DNA of 64,000 nucleotides. Origin: Xanthomonas vesicatoria ATCC 35937. Its GTDB lineage: Bacteria; Pseudomonadota; Gammaproteobacteria; Xanthomonadales; Xanthomonadaceae. Positions 55,411-63,957 of the stretch are shown here, piece after piece (positions within the stretch are counted from its first letter, which is position 1; each line of letters begins with the position of its first letter). The notes under the pieces are model-generated. The model saw only the letters and a program-made list of their open reading frames with translations. It ran no database searches and had not been told where the DNA came from. Made by a program: the position numbers and the translations under genes. The DNA is taken from contig NZ_CP018725.1 in assembly GCF_001908725.1 (NCBI RefSeq), positions 186,001 to 250,000 on the forward strand, in the 5' to 3' direction.

Positions 55411-55776
55411 TTAACCGAGAACTTTCTGCACGGTGGCGATCAGCTGTTCTGGATTGAACGGCTTGACCAGCCAACCGGTGGCACCGGCGGCCTTGCCTTC
55501 GGACTTCTTGTCGGCCGCCGATTCGGTGGTGAGCATCAGCATCGGGGTGAACTTGTAGTCCGGCAGCTGGCGCAGCTCGCGAATCAGCGAGATGCCGTCC
55601 ATGTTGGGCATGTTCACGTCGGTGACTACCGCGTTGAAGCGCTGGCCCTTCGCGCGGCCCAGCGCAACGGCGCCGTCTTCGGCTTCTTCGACGGCAAAGC
55701 CGGCAGAGGTGAGGGCGAAAGAGACCATCTGGCGCATCGACGCCGAATCGTCCACCACCAAGATACGTGCGCTCAT
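55411..55776 (-). CDS. cheY: CheY, chemotaxis response regulator
   Basis: A 121-residue single receiver domain that carries the signal from CheA to the flagellar motor. Acidic pocket at Asp9-Asp10 (VVDDSASMRQ), phospho-acceptor Asp53 in VVTDVNMPNMDG, conserved Thr/Ser in MLTTES and Lys105 in WLVKPFNPE. Its start overlaps the stop of the upstream STAS gene by four bases, so the two are coupled in translation. No cheZ is found in the window. Confidence 0.96.
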   Translation of the reverse strand: MSARILVVDDSASMRQMVSFALTSAGFAVEEAEDGAVALGRAKGQRFNAVVTDVNMPNMDGISLIRELRQLPDYKFTPMLMLTTESAADKKSEGKAAGATGWLVKPFNPEQLIATVQKVLG

Positions 55777-56081
55777 GCGGCGTTCTCCACAGATTTCAGG
55801 TTGTCATTGGATGCGGAAAGCCCGAGCGCGTCGGTGACGCCGAGCAGACGTGCCGCATCTCTAAAAGTGTCGTTGCAGCCATCGAATTCGGTGTGCAAAC
55901 CGGCCTGGCGACGGCTCTGCACAAAGGCACAGAGCAACTGCACGCTGGCGGTGTGGATACGCCGGACTTCACCTGCGTCAAGCACCAGGTCGCCGTCCTT
56001 GGTGAGGAATCCGGCAAGCTTCTGCTTGAGGTCGGCGCTGGTCTCGATGCCGAGATCCTCACCCAATGTCACTGTGCTCAT
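55773..56081 (-). CDS. STAS-domain protein
   Basis: A 102-residue single STAS domain, the fold of anti-anti-sigma factors and MlaB: MSTVTLGEDLGIETSADLKQKL, the strand DGDLVLDAGEVRR, and the conserved segment IHTASVQLLCAFVQ, where anti-anti-sigma factors carry the regulatory serine (here TAS keeps a Ser/Thr). No matching anti-sigma kinase is encoded nearby. It lies between parP and cheY and overlaps cheY by four bases, so it is probably part of the chemotaxis machinery; its partner is unknown. ATG 56081 is the only good start. Confidence 0.88.
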   Translation of the reverse strand: MSTVTLGEDLGIETSADLKQKLAGFLTKDGDLVLDAGEVRRIHTASVQLLCAFVQSRRQAGLHTEFDGCNDTFRDAARLLGVTDALGLSASNDNLKSVENAA

Positions 56082-56177
56082 TGTTGCTCCGAACGGATGG
56101 TTCTATGCGTACTAACGGCGGAAGGTGGAAAAGCTTTAACGGTGAATCGGCGACACGCAGATTGCGCAAGCCCTGCG

Positions 56178-57494
56178 TTAATGCAGCAGGTGCGAGGCAT
56201 CGAGCAGGATCATCGGTTGGTGGCCCAGACGTGCCACGCCGCGGAACAGGTTGTTGGAAATGCGGCACAGGCGCGCATTGTCCGGCGGCTCGATCTGGTG
56301 ATCGGTGAGGCTGGTGACGTCTTCCACGGCCGACACGCGCAGGCCCATGGTTTCGCCGTTTTCTTCCAGCACCACTACGCGGGTGTGCAAGTCCATGTCC
56401 ACCGGCGACGAGCCCAGATGCACGCCCAGATCGATCACTGGGACCACCTGGCCACGCAGGTTCATGATGCCGAGCATCGCGCTGGCAGTGCCGCGCAGTG
56501 GCAACAGCGGCACCGGCAAGACCACTTCCTGCACCTTGAGCAATTCCAGCGCGTAGGTCTGTTCGCCGCAGCGCAGACGCAGCCAGCGGGTGCTGCGTTC
56601 GCTGGCGCGACGCTCGGCATGGATCTTGTCGGCCTGGCCGGGCGCAAGCAATGCCTGCAGGCCTTGCGGATAGACCGGGGCAGGCGCGGTGCGTGGCGGT
56701 GCCGGTGCCGGTGCCGGCGTGGGCGCTGCACGCGGTGCCGGTGCAGGCACTGCGACCGGCGCCGCCTCTAGCCCGAAAGCCGGATCGGCATCCATTTCTG
56801 CCAGCAGATCGGCAGTCAGCAGGTCAACCGAAGACGACGCGGTTCCGAAGGCGGGATCGGCGTCCATCTCGGCCATCAGATCGGCCGTGCTCATGAAGGC
56901 ACTGGGCGCGGCCGGGGCGAACGCCGGGTCGGCATCCATTTCGGCCAGGAAATCGGCGGCGATGTCGGCCGCGCTCGGTGCAGCAACCACCGGCGGCCCG
57001 AATGCCGGGTCGGCGTCCATTTCGGCGAGGAAATCGGCGGCGATGTCGGCCGCGCTCGGTGCAGCAACCACCGGCGGCCCGAATGCCGGGTCGGCGTCCA
57101 TTTCGGCCAGAAAATCTGCGGCAATGTCGGCGGCGCTCGGTGCTGCAACCACTGGCGGCCCGAACGCCGGGTCGGCGTCCATTTCGGCGAGGAAATCGGC
57201 GGCAATGTCGGCGGCACTCGGCGTGGCAATCACGGGCGCACCAAGTGCCGGGTCCGAACGCATGTCGGCCAGCAGATCGGCGGCGATGACTTCCGGCGTT
57301 GCAGCGACGGGAGCTGGCGCTTCGGCGACAGCGACGTCCGAATCTTCGCTCATGGCAAGCGCGGCGGCGGGTTCGGCGGCCGGGGTTGCAGCGACAGGCG
57401 TGCTCGTGACGGCGTCGGGCATCTCCACGCCGGCATCGTGCAACAGCCCTTCCAGGTAATCGTCCAGCTCACCGTTGGCGGTGTGGTTGCTCAT
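56178..57494 (-). CDS. parP: ParP-like CheW-domain protein with acidic tandem repeats
   Basis: A 438-residue protein. The C-terminal third (about 303-438) is a CheW-like domain (STRWLRLRCGEQTYALEL, IMNLRGQVVPVIDL). The N-terminal part has about seven repeats (residues 73-241) with the core D(F/L)LAEMDADPAF, three of them perfect 27-residue units (100-180), then an Ala/Pro-rich linker. Its start overlaps the stop of a ParA-type ATPase gene by four bases. In Vibrio and Pseudomonas the ParC/ParP pair recruits chemotaxis arrays to the pole, ParP using its CheW-like domain; the same role is inferred here. The repeats are a local peculiarity. Confidence 0.85.
   Translation of the reverse strand: MSNHTANGELDDYLEGLLHDAGVEMPDAVTSTPVAATPAAEPAAALAMSEDSDVAVAEAPAPVAATPEVIAADLLADMRSDPALGAPVIATPSAADIAADFLAEMDADPAFGPPVVAAPSAADIAADFLAEMDADPAFGPPVVAAPSAADIAADFLAEMDADPAFGPPVVAAPSAADIAADFLAEMDADPAFAPAAPSAFMSTADLMAEMDADPAFGTASSSVDLLTADLLAEMDADPAFGLEAAPVAVPAPAPRAAPTPAPAPAPPRTAPAPVYPQGLQALLAPGQADKIHAERRASERSTRWLRLRCGEQTYALELLKVQEVVLPVPLLPLRGTASAMLGIMNLRGQVVPVIDLGVHLGSSPVDMDLHTRVVVLEENGETMGLRVSAVEDVTSLTDHQIEPPDNARLCRISNNLFRGVARLGHQPMILLDASHLLH
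56955..57197. repeat. Three tandem 81-bp coding repeats in parP
   Basis: Three consecutive 81-bp units encode identical 27-residue repeats; two are nearly identical in DNA and the third differs mainly at synonymous positions. Degenerate units flank them on both sides (56772-57278 overall). Confidence 0.9.
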
Positions 57495-58273
57495 GCGGCT
57501 TGCTCCATACGCATCGCGTCATCGGCCAGCACCCATTCCAGCGCGCGGCGATAGGCGGACAGGCCGCGGCCCTGATAATCGGCGCCGGTGGCGGGGACGG
57601 TCAGTGCGGCGGCATTGCAAATTCGGGTGTCCATCGGAACGGCGTCTTCCCACACCACCGGGCCGTAGGTGGTCTGCATTTCCTTGAGCGTTTCGTTGCC
57701 GGCGCGTGTGCGACGGTCGAACAGGGTCGGCAGGATCGACACCGGCAGCTCGCGACGACGCGAGCGCTGCACCATGTCGGCGGTGCGCACCATGCTGGCA
57801 AGGCCATGCAATGCGAGCGGCTCGGCCTGGGTCGGCACCACCACGCGATCGCAGGCGGCCAGTGCGTTGATCATCAACAGGCCGAGCGTGGGCGGGCAGT
57901 CGAGCAGGATGTAATCGTGTTGGCCGGCGTGGCGAGTCATCGCGTTTTGCAATGCCAGGCCCAAGCCGGGCTGATTGGCGCTACGGCGTTCCAGCGTGGC
58001 CAGTGCGGCTTGGGCGCACACATACGACAGGCCGGGGATGGCACTTTCGTGCGCCAGGCTGGCCAGGTCGCTCGGCGGGGTGCCAAACAGGTCCAATACC
58101 CCGCGCGGCGGCGGGTCGACCGCCACGCCGAACGCGCGGGTGAGCGAGGAGTGCGGGTCGAGGTCGATCAACAACACCCGATGCCCGAGCGCGGCCAATC
58201 CGCGACCCAACGCCAGCGTCGTGGTGGTCTTGCCTACGCCGCCCTTTTGGTTGGCGATTGCCCAGATACGCAT
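57491..58273 (-). CDS. parC: ParC-like ParA-family ATPase
   Basis: A 260-residue ParA/MinD-type ATPase with a deviant Walker A KGGVGKTTT at 10-18, Walker A' DLDPHSS and Walker B YILLDCPPTLG. It is encoded between motD and parP, exactly as in the motCD-parCP group of Pseudomonas, where the ATPase positions chemotaxis clusters at the cell pole; a chromosome-segregation ParA would have a parB neighbour, which is absent. ATG 58273 follows GGAG and lies one base after the motD stop; the frame six codons longer would contain that ribosome site. Confidence 0.93.
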   Translation of the reverse strand: MRIWAIANQKGGVGKTTTTLALGRGLAALGHRVLLIDLDPHSSLTRAFGVAVDPPPRGVLDLFGTPPSDLASLAHESAIPGLSYVCAQAALATLERRSANQPGLGLALQNAMTRHAGQHDYILLDCPPTLGLLMINALAACDRVVVPTQAEPLALHGLASMVRTADMVQRSRRRELPVSILPTLFDRRTRAGNETLKEMQTTYGPVVWEDAVPMDTRICNAAALTVPATGADYQGRGLSAYRRALEWVLADDAMRMEQAA

Positions 58274-58274
58274 C

Positions 58275-59249
58275 TCACTGCACTCCTTCAATTACGGCGG
58301 GGACGGAACTTGTGCCGCTTTCGGTGGTGACGGCCGTTTGGCCGCCGTCTGACTTGGGAAGCTTTGGCGCCCCGGCGGCGGTCGCATGCAACTGCGATGG
58401 CGGATCGGGTGCGAGTGAGCCAGCTGAGTCAGCGAGTATGATCAACACCACACGCCGGTTCGCATTCCGTCCCGCCTCGGTTGTGTTATCGGCACGTGCG
58501 CGGAATTCTCCATAGCCGACCATCGCCAATCGTTGCGGGGCGATGCCATCGTCGGCAAACAGGTGCACTACGCTGGCCGCACGCGCCGCCGACAGCTCCC
58601 AATTGGAAGGAAACTGCACGGTAGCGATGGGCTGGTTGTCGGTATAGCCCTCCACACGCACGCCGTTGGGCGCATCGCGCAACACCGACGCCAATGTCGA
58701 CAGCGTTCCGCGGGCGCCGCCGGCCAGGGTGGCCGAGCCGGTGCCGAACAGGATGTCGCTGTTGATCTCCACCTCGATCCACAGATCGTTGCGGCGGATG
58801 GTGATGAGTTTCTTGTCGATCAGCGGCGACAGCGTCTTGCTCAACTGCTGCTCCACCGCATCCATCTGACGCTGCGCGCGTGCCAGCTGGGTCTGATTGC
58901 GCAGCGACACCGGCATGCGCATCTGTGCGGCCATCGACGGCAGCAGGGTAGGGTCGGTGGGGCCGTTGGACGCAGCCATCGGTGCGCCGGCCTTGATCAC
59001 CGACGGACGGTCGTAGTCGGCGCCCAGGCTCTGGGTCTTGCCCAGTTGCACCGGGCTGGCGTTGGTGGAGGAGCCACCGAACGCACTGGTCAGTGCCTGC
59101 GCCATGACCTTGTATTTGCCCTCGTTGAGCGAGGAGATGGCGTACATCACCACAAAAAACGCCAGCAGCAAGGTCATCAGGTCGGCGTACGGAATCGCCC
59201 ACGCTTCGTGGTTGCCATGTTCTTCGTGGTGTTTGCGACGACGGGCCAT
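58275..59249 (-). CDS. motD: MotD, flagellar stator protein B (second stator)
   Basis: A 324-residue MotB-type stator protein. The N-terminal plug region and single membrane segment contain the proton-binding aspartate in AWAIPYADLMTLLLAFFVVMYA, and the C-terminal OmpA-like peptidoglycan-binding domain (about 165-290) has VEGYTDNQPI, NWELSAARAASV and GRNANRRVVLII. It follows motC by seven bases; parC begins one base after its stop. In Pseudomonas motCD is a second stator set used for swarming beside motAB; the same is inferred here. ATG 59249 is preferred because it begins the typical basic N-terminus MARRRKHH. Confidence 0.95.
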   Translation of the reverse strand: MARRRKHHEEHGNHEAWAIPYADLMTLLLAFFVVMYAISSLNEGKYKVMAQALTSAFGGSSTNASPVQLGKTQSLGADYDRPSVIKAGAPMAASNGPTDPTLLPSMAAQMRMPVSLRNQTQLARAQRQMDAVEQQLSKTLSPLIDKKLITIRRNDLWIEVEINSDILFGTGSATLAGGARGTLSTLASVLRDAPNGVRVEGYTDNQPIATVQFPSNWELSAARAASVVHLFADDGIAPQRLAMVGYGEFRARADNTTEAGRNANRRVVLIILADSAGSLAPDPPSQLHATAAGAPKLPKSDGGQTAVTTESGTSSVPAVIEGVQ

Positions 59250-59256
59250 GACGGGA

Positions 59257-59997
59257 CTAATGCAAGTAGCCTGCCAATTTCGACTCGATGTTGCGCGGGT
59301 TCTCGCCTTGGGCGATTGCAATCAGTCCTTCGATGGCCATTTCGCGCTCGTTGGTGCTGCAATGGATCACGCTCTTGAGCTTGGCTGCCACCGGCAGAAA
59401 CAGCAGATTGGCCGAGGCAATGCCGTAAATGGTGGCGGTGAAGGCCGCCGCGATGCCATGGCCGAGCATGGCCGGGTCGGCCAGATTCTTCATCACCGCC
59501 ATCAGGCCGAGTACCGCGCCGATGATGCCCAGCGTGGGCGCATAGATGCCCATGCCTTCGAACACCTTGGCGGCGGCAAGATCCTGACGCTCCTGGTTAT
59601 CGACTTCGATTTCCAGCATATGCCGCATGGATTCGGGCTCCACGCCGTCAACCAACATCTGCAGGCCCTTGCGCAGGAAGGCATCGCTCTGGCGCGGCAA
59701 TTGGTCTTCCAGGCCCAGCAGGCCCTGACGGCGCGCGATGTTGCTCCATTCCACGATCCGCGCCACCAGCTGCGGGCGATCGCTGGCCGGCGGCTGGATC
59801 ACCCAGCGCAAGATTTTGAAGGCGCGCCGGAAAACCGCCGGCGAGGTATGCAGCAGGATCGCCGCCACTGTTCCGACGATCACGATGACGAAGGCAGCCG
59901 GCGACCACAGCGACGAGATGCCGGCGCCCTTCAACACGCTGCCGCCCACGATCGCAACGATCGCCAGCACCAGTCCGATAATGCTCAATCTGTCCAT
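59257..59997 (-). CDS. motC: MotC, flagellar stator protein A (second stator)
   Basis: A 246-residue MotA/PomA-family channel protein with four membrane segments (about 4-24, 30-50, 148-168 and 180-200) and a cytoplasmic loop between the second and third. Conserved proline-containing segments GIYAPTLGIIGAVLGLM and ASANLLFLPVAAKLK are present. ATG 59997 is the first start after a perfect sigma-28 promoter (-10 box ends eight bases upstream, so the leader is very short). It heads an operon of seven genes: motC, motD, parC, parP, the STAS gene, cheY and cheA. Confidence 0.95.
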   Translation of the reverse strand: MDRLSIIGLVLAIVAIVGGSVLKGAGISSLWSPAAFVIVIVGTVAAILLHTSPAVFRRAFKILRWVIQPPASDRPQLVARIVEWSNIARRQGLLGLEDQLPRQSDAFLRKGLQMLVDGVEPESMRHMLEIEVDNQERQDLAAAKVFEGMGIYAPTLGIIGAVLGLMAVMKNLADPAMLGHGIAAAFTATIYGIASANLLFLPVAAKLKSVIHCSTNEREMAIEGLIAIAQGENPRNIESKLAGYLH

Positions 59998-60004
59998 GCA
60001 TGCG

Positions 60005-60031
60005 GTATCGGCCCAGGCGCGGCGGACTTGA
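60005..60031 (-). promoter_or_regulatory. Sigma-28 promoter of the motCD-parCP-STAS-cheY-cheA operon
   Basis: Minus strand TCAA, exactly 15 bases, GCCGATAC; the -10 element ends at 60005, eight bases before the motC start. Confidence 0.75.
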
Positions 60032-60221
60032 TAGATGCGCCTGGTTGGCGCGCCAGAAAGTTGTCGTTCTGGGGGATGGGTCTTCGAACTGCCAACTTGG
60101 CTGCGGGCGATAGCACGGTGCGGGGCCGGTTGCTTGGTCGTAAAGGGTCGCGCTGAACTCGGTGACACCTAGCGTTGGACCCGCTTTTACGGTGGCTGAG
60201 AGAACACACGCCTGCGCGGTT

Positions 60222-60437
60222 TTAAGCCCCTCTCCCCTTGGAAGAGGGTTCGGGCGAGGGTACCTCCAGGGGCGGCTTTCGGCCGCCGGCTTCGGTGAGG
60301 GCGCCAGCGAGGCCGGGAATCGTCTCTTCCAACTCCACAGACGTCCTGTGTGAGTCGCCGTCGCGGCACATCCTTGCGATGGCGACGGCAGCCACGCGGC
60401 GAATGGTGTCCATGTCCTGGAATAGGCCAAAACGCAT
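60222..60437 (-). CDS. Doubtful small ORF of a dispersed-repeat type
   Basis: A possible 71-residue peptide starting MRFGLFQDMDTIRRVAAVAI and ending in a Pro/Gly-rich tail (RKPPLEVPSPEPSSKGRGA). I recall similar peptides annotated many times in Xanthomonas genomes, which would fit a repeated intergenic sequence rather than a real gene; this cannot be tested here. No ribosome site is seen and nothing suggests function. Confidence 0.3.
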   Translation of the reverse strand: MRFGLFQDMDTIRRVAAVAIARMCRDGDSHRTSVELEETIPGLAGALTEAGGRKPPLEVPSPEPSSKGRGA

Positions 60438-60687
60438 GGCGAACCTGCTTGTCGCTGAGCTCGGTTGCAAATGATGGGGAGAGTGCAGGCGCTTCGGTGA
60501 ACCGCTTGCGCCTGGTTTTAGGCGAGGCGTGTTGAGGGCCGCGATGAAGCCGTTGCTGCGACAAGCAGGCTGTGCCGCATGCAAGCGTGGCGAGCCCGAC
60601 CGCCCATCGTTGCGCTTGCAAGGCTGCAGCCTGCTGCGCGGCAGAATGCACTGACGGATGGGCTGTGATACTTAGTTTTTCAATCGC

Positions 60688-60703
60688 ATTAGAACGATCT
60701 AAT
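60688..60703. promoter_or_regulatory. Candidate operator upstream of the TonB receptor gene
   Basis: Perfect inverted repeat ATTAGA-N4-TCTAAT, 144 bases before the receptor start. The AT-rich palindrome stands out in a GC-rich region and could bind a repressor controlling the receptor. Confidence 0.45.
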
Positions 60704-60846
60704 CGCAGCTGCGCAGCAGGGGAGAGAAGAGGAGGGAAACCGGGTCGCCGCAACGGCGCCGGATATTTTTGCATCACGCGCGCGGTGTTCTTGTCCGATC
60801 GTTGGATCGATACAAAGCCGCCGAAGCCGATCACTATTGGGAGAGC

Positions 60847-63800
60847 ATGATCGAAATGAACTGCATGCCATTCGCACGCAACCGCAGCACGCTGTTCGCC
60901 GGTATCGCCATCGCCTTGTTCGCTAGCGCCGCCACCACCACCGCCGCCGCCCAGCAGGCCGACGGCACGCCGGCGCCCACGGGCCAGGCCGCGTTGCAGG
61001 CCACGGACCTGGACGCGGTGACGGTGACCGGCTACCGCTACGCGATCGAAAAAAGCCTGGAGCAGAAGCGCAACGCCAACGCCGTGGTCGATGTGATCAC
61101 GGCCGAGGACGTGGGCAAGTTCCCCGACAAGAACGTGGCCGATGCGCTGCAGCGCGTGCCCGGCGTGGTCATCAGCCGCGACGGCGGCGAAGGCAAGAAC
61201 GTCAGCGTGCGCGGTCTGTCCTCGGAGCTGGTGCTGACCGAATTGAACGGCAACTACATCGCCACCGCCGAGTCCAACGGCGACCCGACGCGCTCGTTCA
61301 ACTACACGCTGCTGCCGTCGAACCTGCTGGGCAGCGCGGAGTTGTACAAGACACCGGAAGCGCGCATCGACGAAGGCGGCATCGGCGGCACGGTGATCCT
61401 GCAGACGCGGCGCCCGCTGGAACTGGAGCCAAACTCCGGCTTCGTCTCCGCCGAGGGCACCTGGTCCGATACCAGCAAGAAGACCGACGGCCAGTTCTCC
61501 GGTTCGTACTCCTGGCACGACAAGGACAACCGCTTCGGTGTCTTCGTTGGCTACACGCAGCAGAAGCGCACCGCGCGCACGCTCAATGCCAGTACCGAGA
61601 GCTGGCAATGGTACGGCCTCGACGAAGTCGGCGCGGCGGTGGACGTGAACGGAAATCCGTCGGACTTCAATGCCAACTGGTGGGGCGGGACCGGTTTCTG
61701 GAACCAGGACGGCGACTACGCCACCGGTTTCATGATGCCGACGGCAGTGAGCCTGGGCGCCAAACGCGAGGAGCGCGAGCGCAAGGGTGGGCAGCTGACC
61801 TTGCAGTTCAAGCCGACCGACGACCTGACGCTGACCGCGAACTACTTCCGCTTCGACCTGTCGCAGAACTCGCAGACCAATACCATCAAGATTCCCGAAT
61901 GGAACATCGCCCGTTACAACGGCGACGGCAACTGGCGCGGCGGCCGTCTGCTCGACCGGCTGCAGTTCGATCCCAGTGGCACGATTGTCACCGGCGCCGC
62001 CTACAGCCTGCGTCCGGGCAAGACCTACTACTGCAGCGAGGCGGAGGCCGCCGCGGCCGGCCTGCCGCCGGGCGGCTGGGGCTCGGACGACTGCACGGTG
62101 CCCACGCCGCAGATCACCGGCAGCTACAACATCGAAAAATCGCAGTCGCAGACGGTGGACCTGGGCGGCGAATGGCGTGGCGATCAGGTGGACGTGGCGT
62201 TCAAGGCCGGCCGCACCTGGGCCAAGGGCGGGCCGGAGCTGCAGTTTTCCCTGCCGATCAAGCCGCGCCTGCAGAACGCCGACGGCAGCTGGACCAACGG
62301 CAACTTCGCCAGCGCCTGGGACCTGACCGGCACGCCGTCCATGACGTTCTCGCCGGAGCTGATGCAAAACCTGCGCGACGGCATCCTGCAGGTCGACCTC
62401 GGCTCGACCGGCTCGTCGTGGACCCGCAACACCAATCAGCAGCAGTACGCACAGATCGATACCACCTGGCATTTCGACGGCGAGGTCTTCGACTCGCTGC
62501 AGTTCGGCATCAAACGGCGCGACGGCGGCATCCACCGCAGTACCGGCAACAACTACTGGGTGTGCCCGGGCACCGATCCAAGCGACTACGACAACCGTTA
62601 CTGGAACGGGCGCTGCAATGCCATTGCCACGCAGTTCTCGCCGGGCCTGCTGTTCGCGCAGGACAACCTGGCCGGTGGCGTCAACGCCAGCGCGTTCCCG
62701 GCGATCAACTTCCCGGGCTACATCGGCTACTTGAACCAAACCTACGGCGCGATGCAGACCCGCAGCGAAGACAACTTCGTCTACAACGTCGACGAAGAGA
62801 TCTATTCCAGCTACCTGCAGCTCAACTTCCACACCGAGCGGTTGCGCGGCAACGTCGGCGTGCGGGTGGCGCGCACCGGCCAGCGTGCCGAGTCCACCGA
62901 CAAGGTGACCGCCTACAACGACTACTTCTTCGACGGCGCCGACGGCAATCCGCTGGCCTGCCAGCAGGGCGCCGCCACGCCCGGCGGCGCGCCGGCCGAT
63001 ACCTATTGCGGCACAGAAGGCTACTGGCGTTTGGCCGACAGCGTGCAACGCACCGAGTCGTTCGTGGTGAGCGGGCTGGACCGCAACTACACCGACGTGC
63101 TGCCGAGTTTCAACCTGGCCTACGACCTGACCGAAAACCTGTTGCTGCGCGCGGCAGCGTCGAAAGTAATCGCACGTCCCAGCTACAACGACATCGCCGC
63201 GCCTGGCAGCCTGGAGTTTTACAGCCCCGAGTACGTGGCCGACCGGCGCCTGACCGGCGGTGCCAGCGAGCAGGGCTGGTACGGCTCCGGCAGCAACAAG
63301 AACCTGGAGCCGTACAAGGCCAACCAGTTCGACCTGGGGCTGGAATGGTATTTCCTGCCGGGTTCGGTGGCGGGTGTGGGGCTGTTCCGCAAGAACGTGG
63401 AGAACTTCGCGGTCGACGTGATCAGCGACGTCAACATGATGGTCGACGGGCAACCGGTCACCGTGCAGAACTACAGCACCCAGGCCGGCGGCCAGGACGC
63501 GGTCTCGCAGGGTGTGGAGCTGTACGCGCAGCACACGCTGCCGTTCGGACTTGGTGTGCAGTTCAACTACACCTACAACGACGCCAGCAAGGCGGCGGTG
63601 CGGCTGGAAGACGGTACCGAGGCCGGCAAGACCTCCATGCCGGGCAGCGCCAAAAACCAGACCAACCTCACCGTCTTCTACGAAGCCGACAGCCTGCTGC
63701 TGCGCGCCTCGTACAACCGCCGCGGTGAGCTGGTGCAAGGCCTGGTCAACGGGCTGAACGTCTTTGAGGAGCCGTACTACCAGATCGATGTCAATGCGGC

Positions 63801-63957
63801 CTACAACATCACCCCGGCGCTCAGCCTCACCGCCTCGGTGCTGAACCTGACCAAGCAGGAGTCCCGCTCGCACCTGGGCGAGGACACCCGCGCCCGCTTC
63901 TATACCGGCGGCTACACGGGCCGGCTGGCGTACCTGGGGCTGACCTACAAGTTCTAG
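60847..63957 (+). CDS. TonB-dependent outer-membrane receptor
   Basis: A 1036-residue active transporter of the outer membrane. Signal peptide at about 1-35 (ending ATTTAAAQQ), a TonB-box-like DAVTVTG, a plug domain (VDVITAEDVGKFPDKNVADALQRVPGV, later IDEGGIGGTVILQTRRPL) and a beta-barrel to the terminal residue in YLGLTYKF. It belongs to the large proteobacterial TonB receptor group (TIGR01782-like) abundant in Xanthomonas, many of which import plant-derived carbohydrates; the substrate here is unknown. ATG 60847 follows GGGAG closely; ATG 60856 or 60865 are alternatives. No downstream enzymes are visible before the window ends. Confidence 0.94.
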   Translation: MIEMNCMPFARNRSTLFAGIAIALFASAATTTAAAQQADGTPAPTGQAALQATDLDAVTVTGYRYAIEKSLEQKRNANAVVDVITAEDVGKFPDKNVADALQRVPGVVISRDGGEGKNVSVRGLSSELVLTELNGNYIATAESNGDPTRSFNYTLLPSNLLGSAELYKTPEARIDEGGIGGTVILQTRRPLELEPNSGFVSAEGTWSDTSKKTDGQFSGSYSWHDKDNRFGVFVGYTQQKRTARTLNASTESWQWYGLDEVGAAVDVNGNPSDFNANWWGGTGFWNQDGDYATGFMMPTAVSLGAKREERERKGGQLTLQFKPTDDLTLTANYFRFDLSQNSQTNTIKIPEWNIARYNGDGNWRGGRLLDRLQFDPSGTIVTGAAYSLRPGKTYYCSEAEAAAAGLPPGGWGSDDCTVPTPQITGSYNIEKSQSQTVDLGGEWRGDQVDVAFKAGRTWAKGGPELQFSLPIKPRLQNADGSWTNGNFASAWDLTGTPSMTFSPELMQNLRDGILQVDLGSTGSSWTRNTNQQQYAQIDTTWHFDGEVFDSLQFGIKRRDGGIHRSTGNNYWVCPGTDPSDYDNRYWNGRCNAIATQFSPGLLFAQDNLAGGVNASAFPAINFPGYIGYLNQTYGAMQTRSEDNFVYNVDEEIYSSYLQLNFHTERLRGNVGVRVARTGQRAESTDKVTAYNDYFFDGADGNPLACQQGAATPGGAPADTYCGTEGYWRLADSVQRTESFVVSGLDRNYTDVLPSFNLAYDLTENLLLRAAASKVIARPSYNDIAAPGSLEFYSPEYVADRRLTGGASEQGWYGSGSNKNLEPYKANQFDLGLEWYFLPGSVAGVGLFRKNVENFAVDVISDVNMMVDGQPVTVQNYSTQAGGQDAVSQGVELYAQHTLPFGLGVQFNYTYNDASKAAVRLEDGTEAGKTSMPGSAKNQTNLTVFYEADSLLLRASYNRRGELVQGLVNGLNVFEEPYYQIDVNAAYNITPALSLTASVLNLTKQESRSHLGEDTRARFYTGGYTGRLAYLGLTYKF

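Larger units (their letters stand above)
59998..60846. other. Large intergenic region between motC and the TonB receptor
   Basis: An 849-base gap between two divergent genes. It holds the sigma-28 promoter of motC, a doubtful small ORF at 60222-60437 and a palindrome at 60688-60703. The segment around 60226-60290 has CCCCTCTCC and GAGGG runs that recall a segment near 16970-17000, suggesting dispersed intergenic repeats. Confidence 0.6.

Noticed and set aside
56772..57278. Direct repeats resembling a CRISPR array
   Set aside because: The 81-bp periodicity is coding, without unique spacers, and keeps the parP frame; no cas genes are present.
53149..59997. A cheZ gene near cheY and cheA
   Set aside because: No open frame with a CheZ-like sequence is present; the phosphatase must lie elsewhere or be absent.
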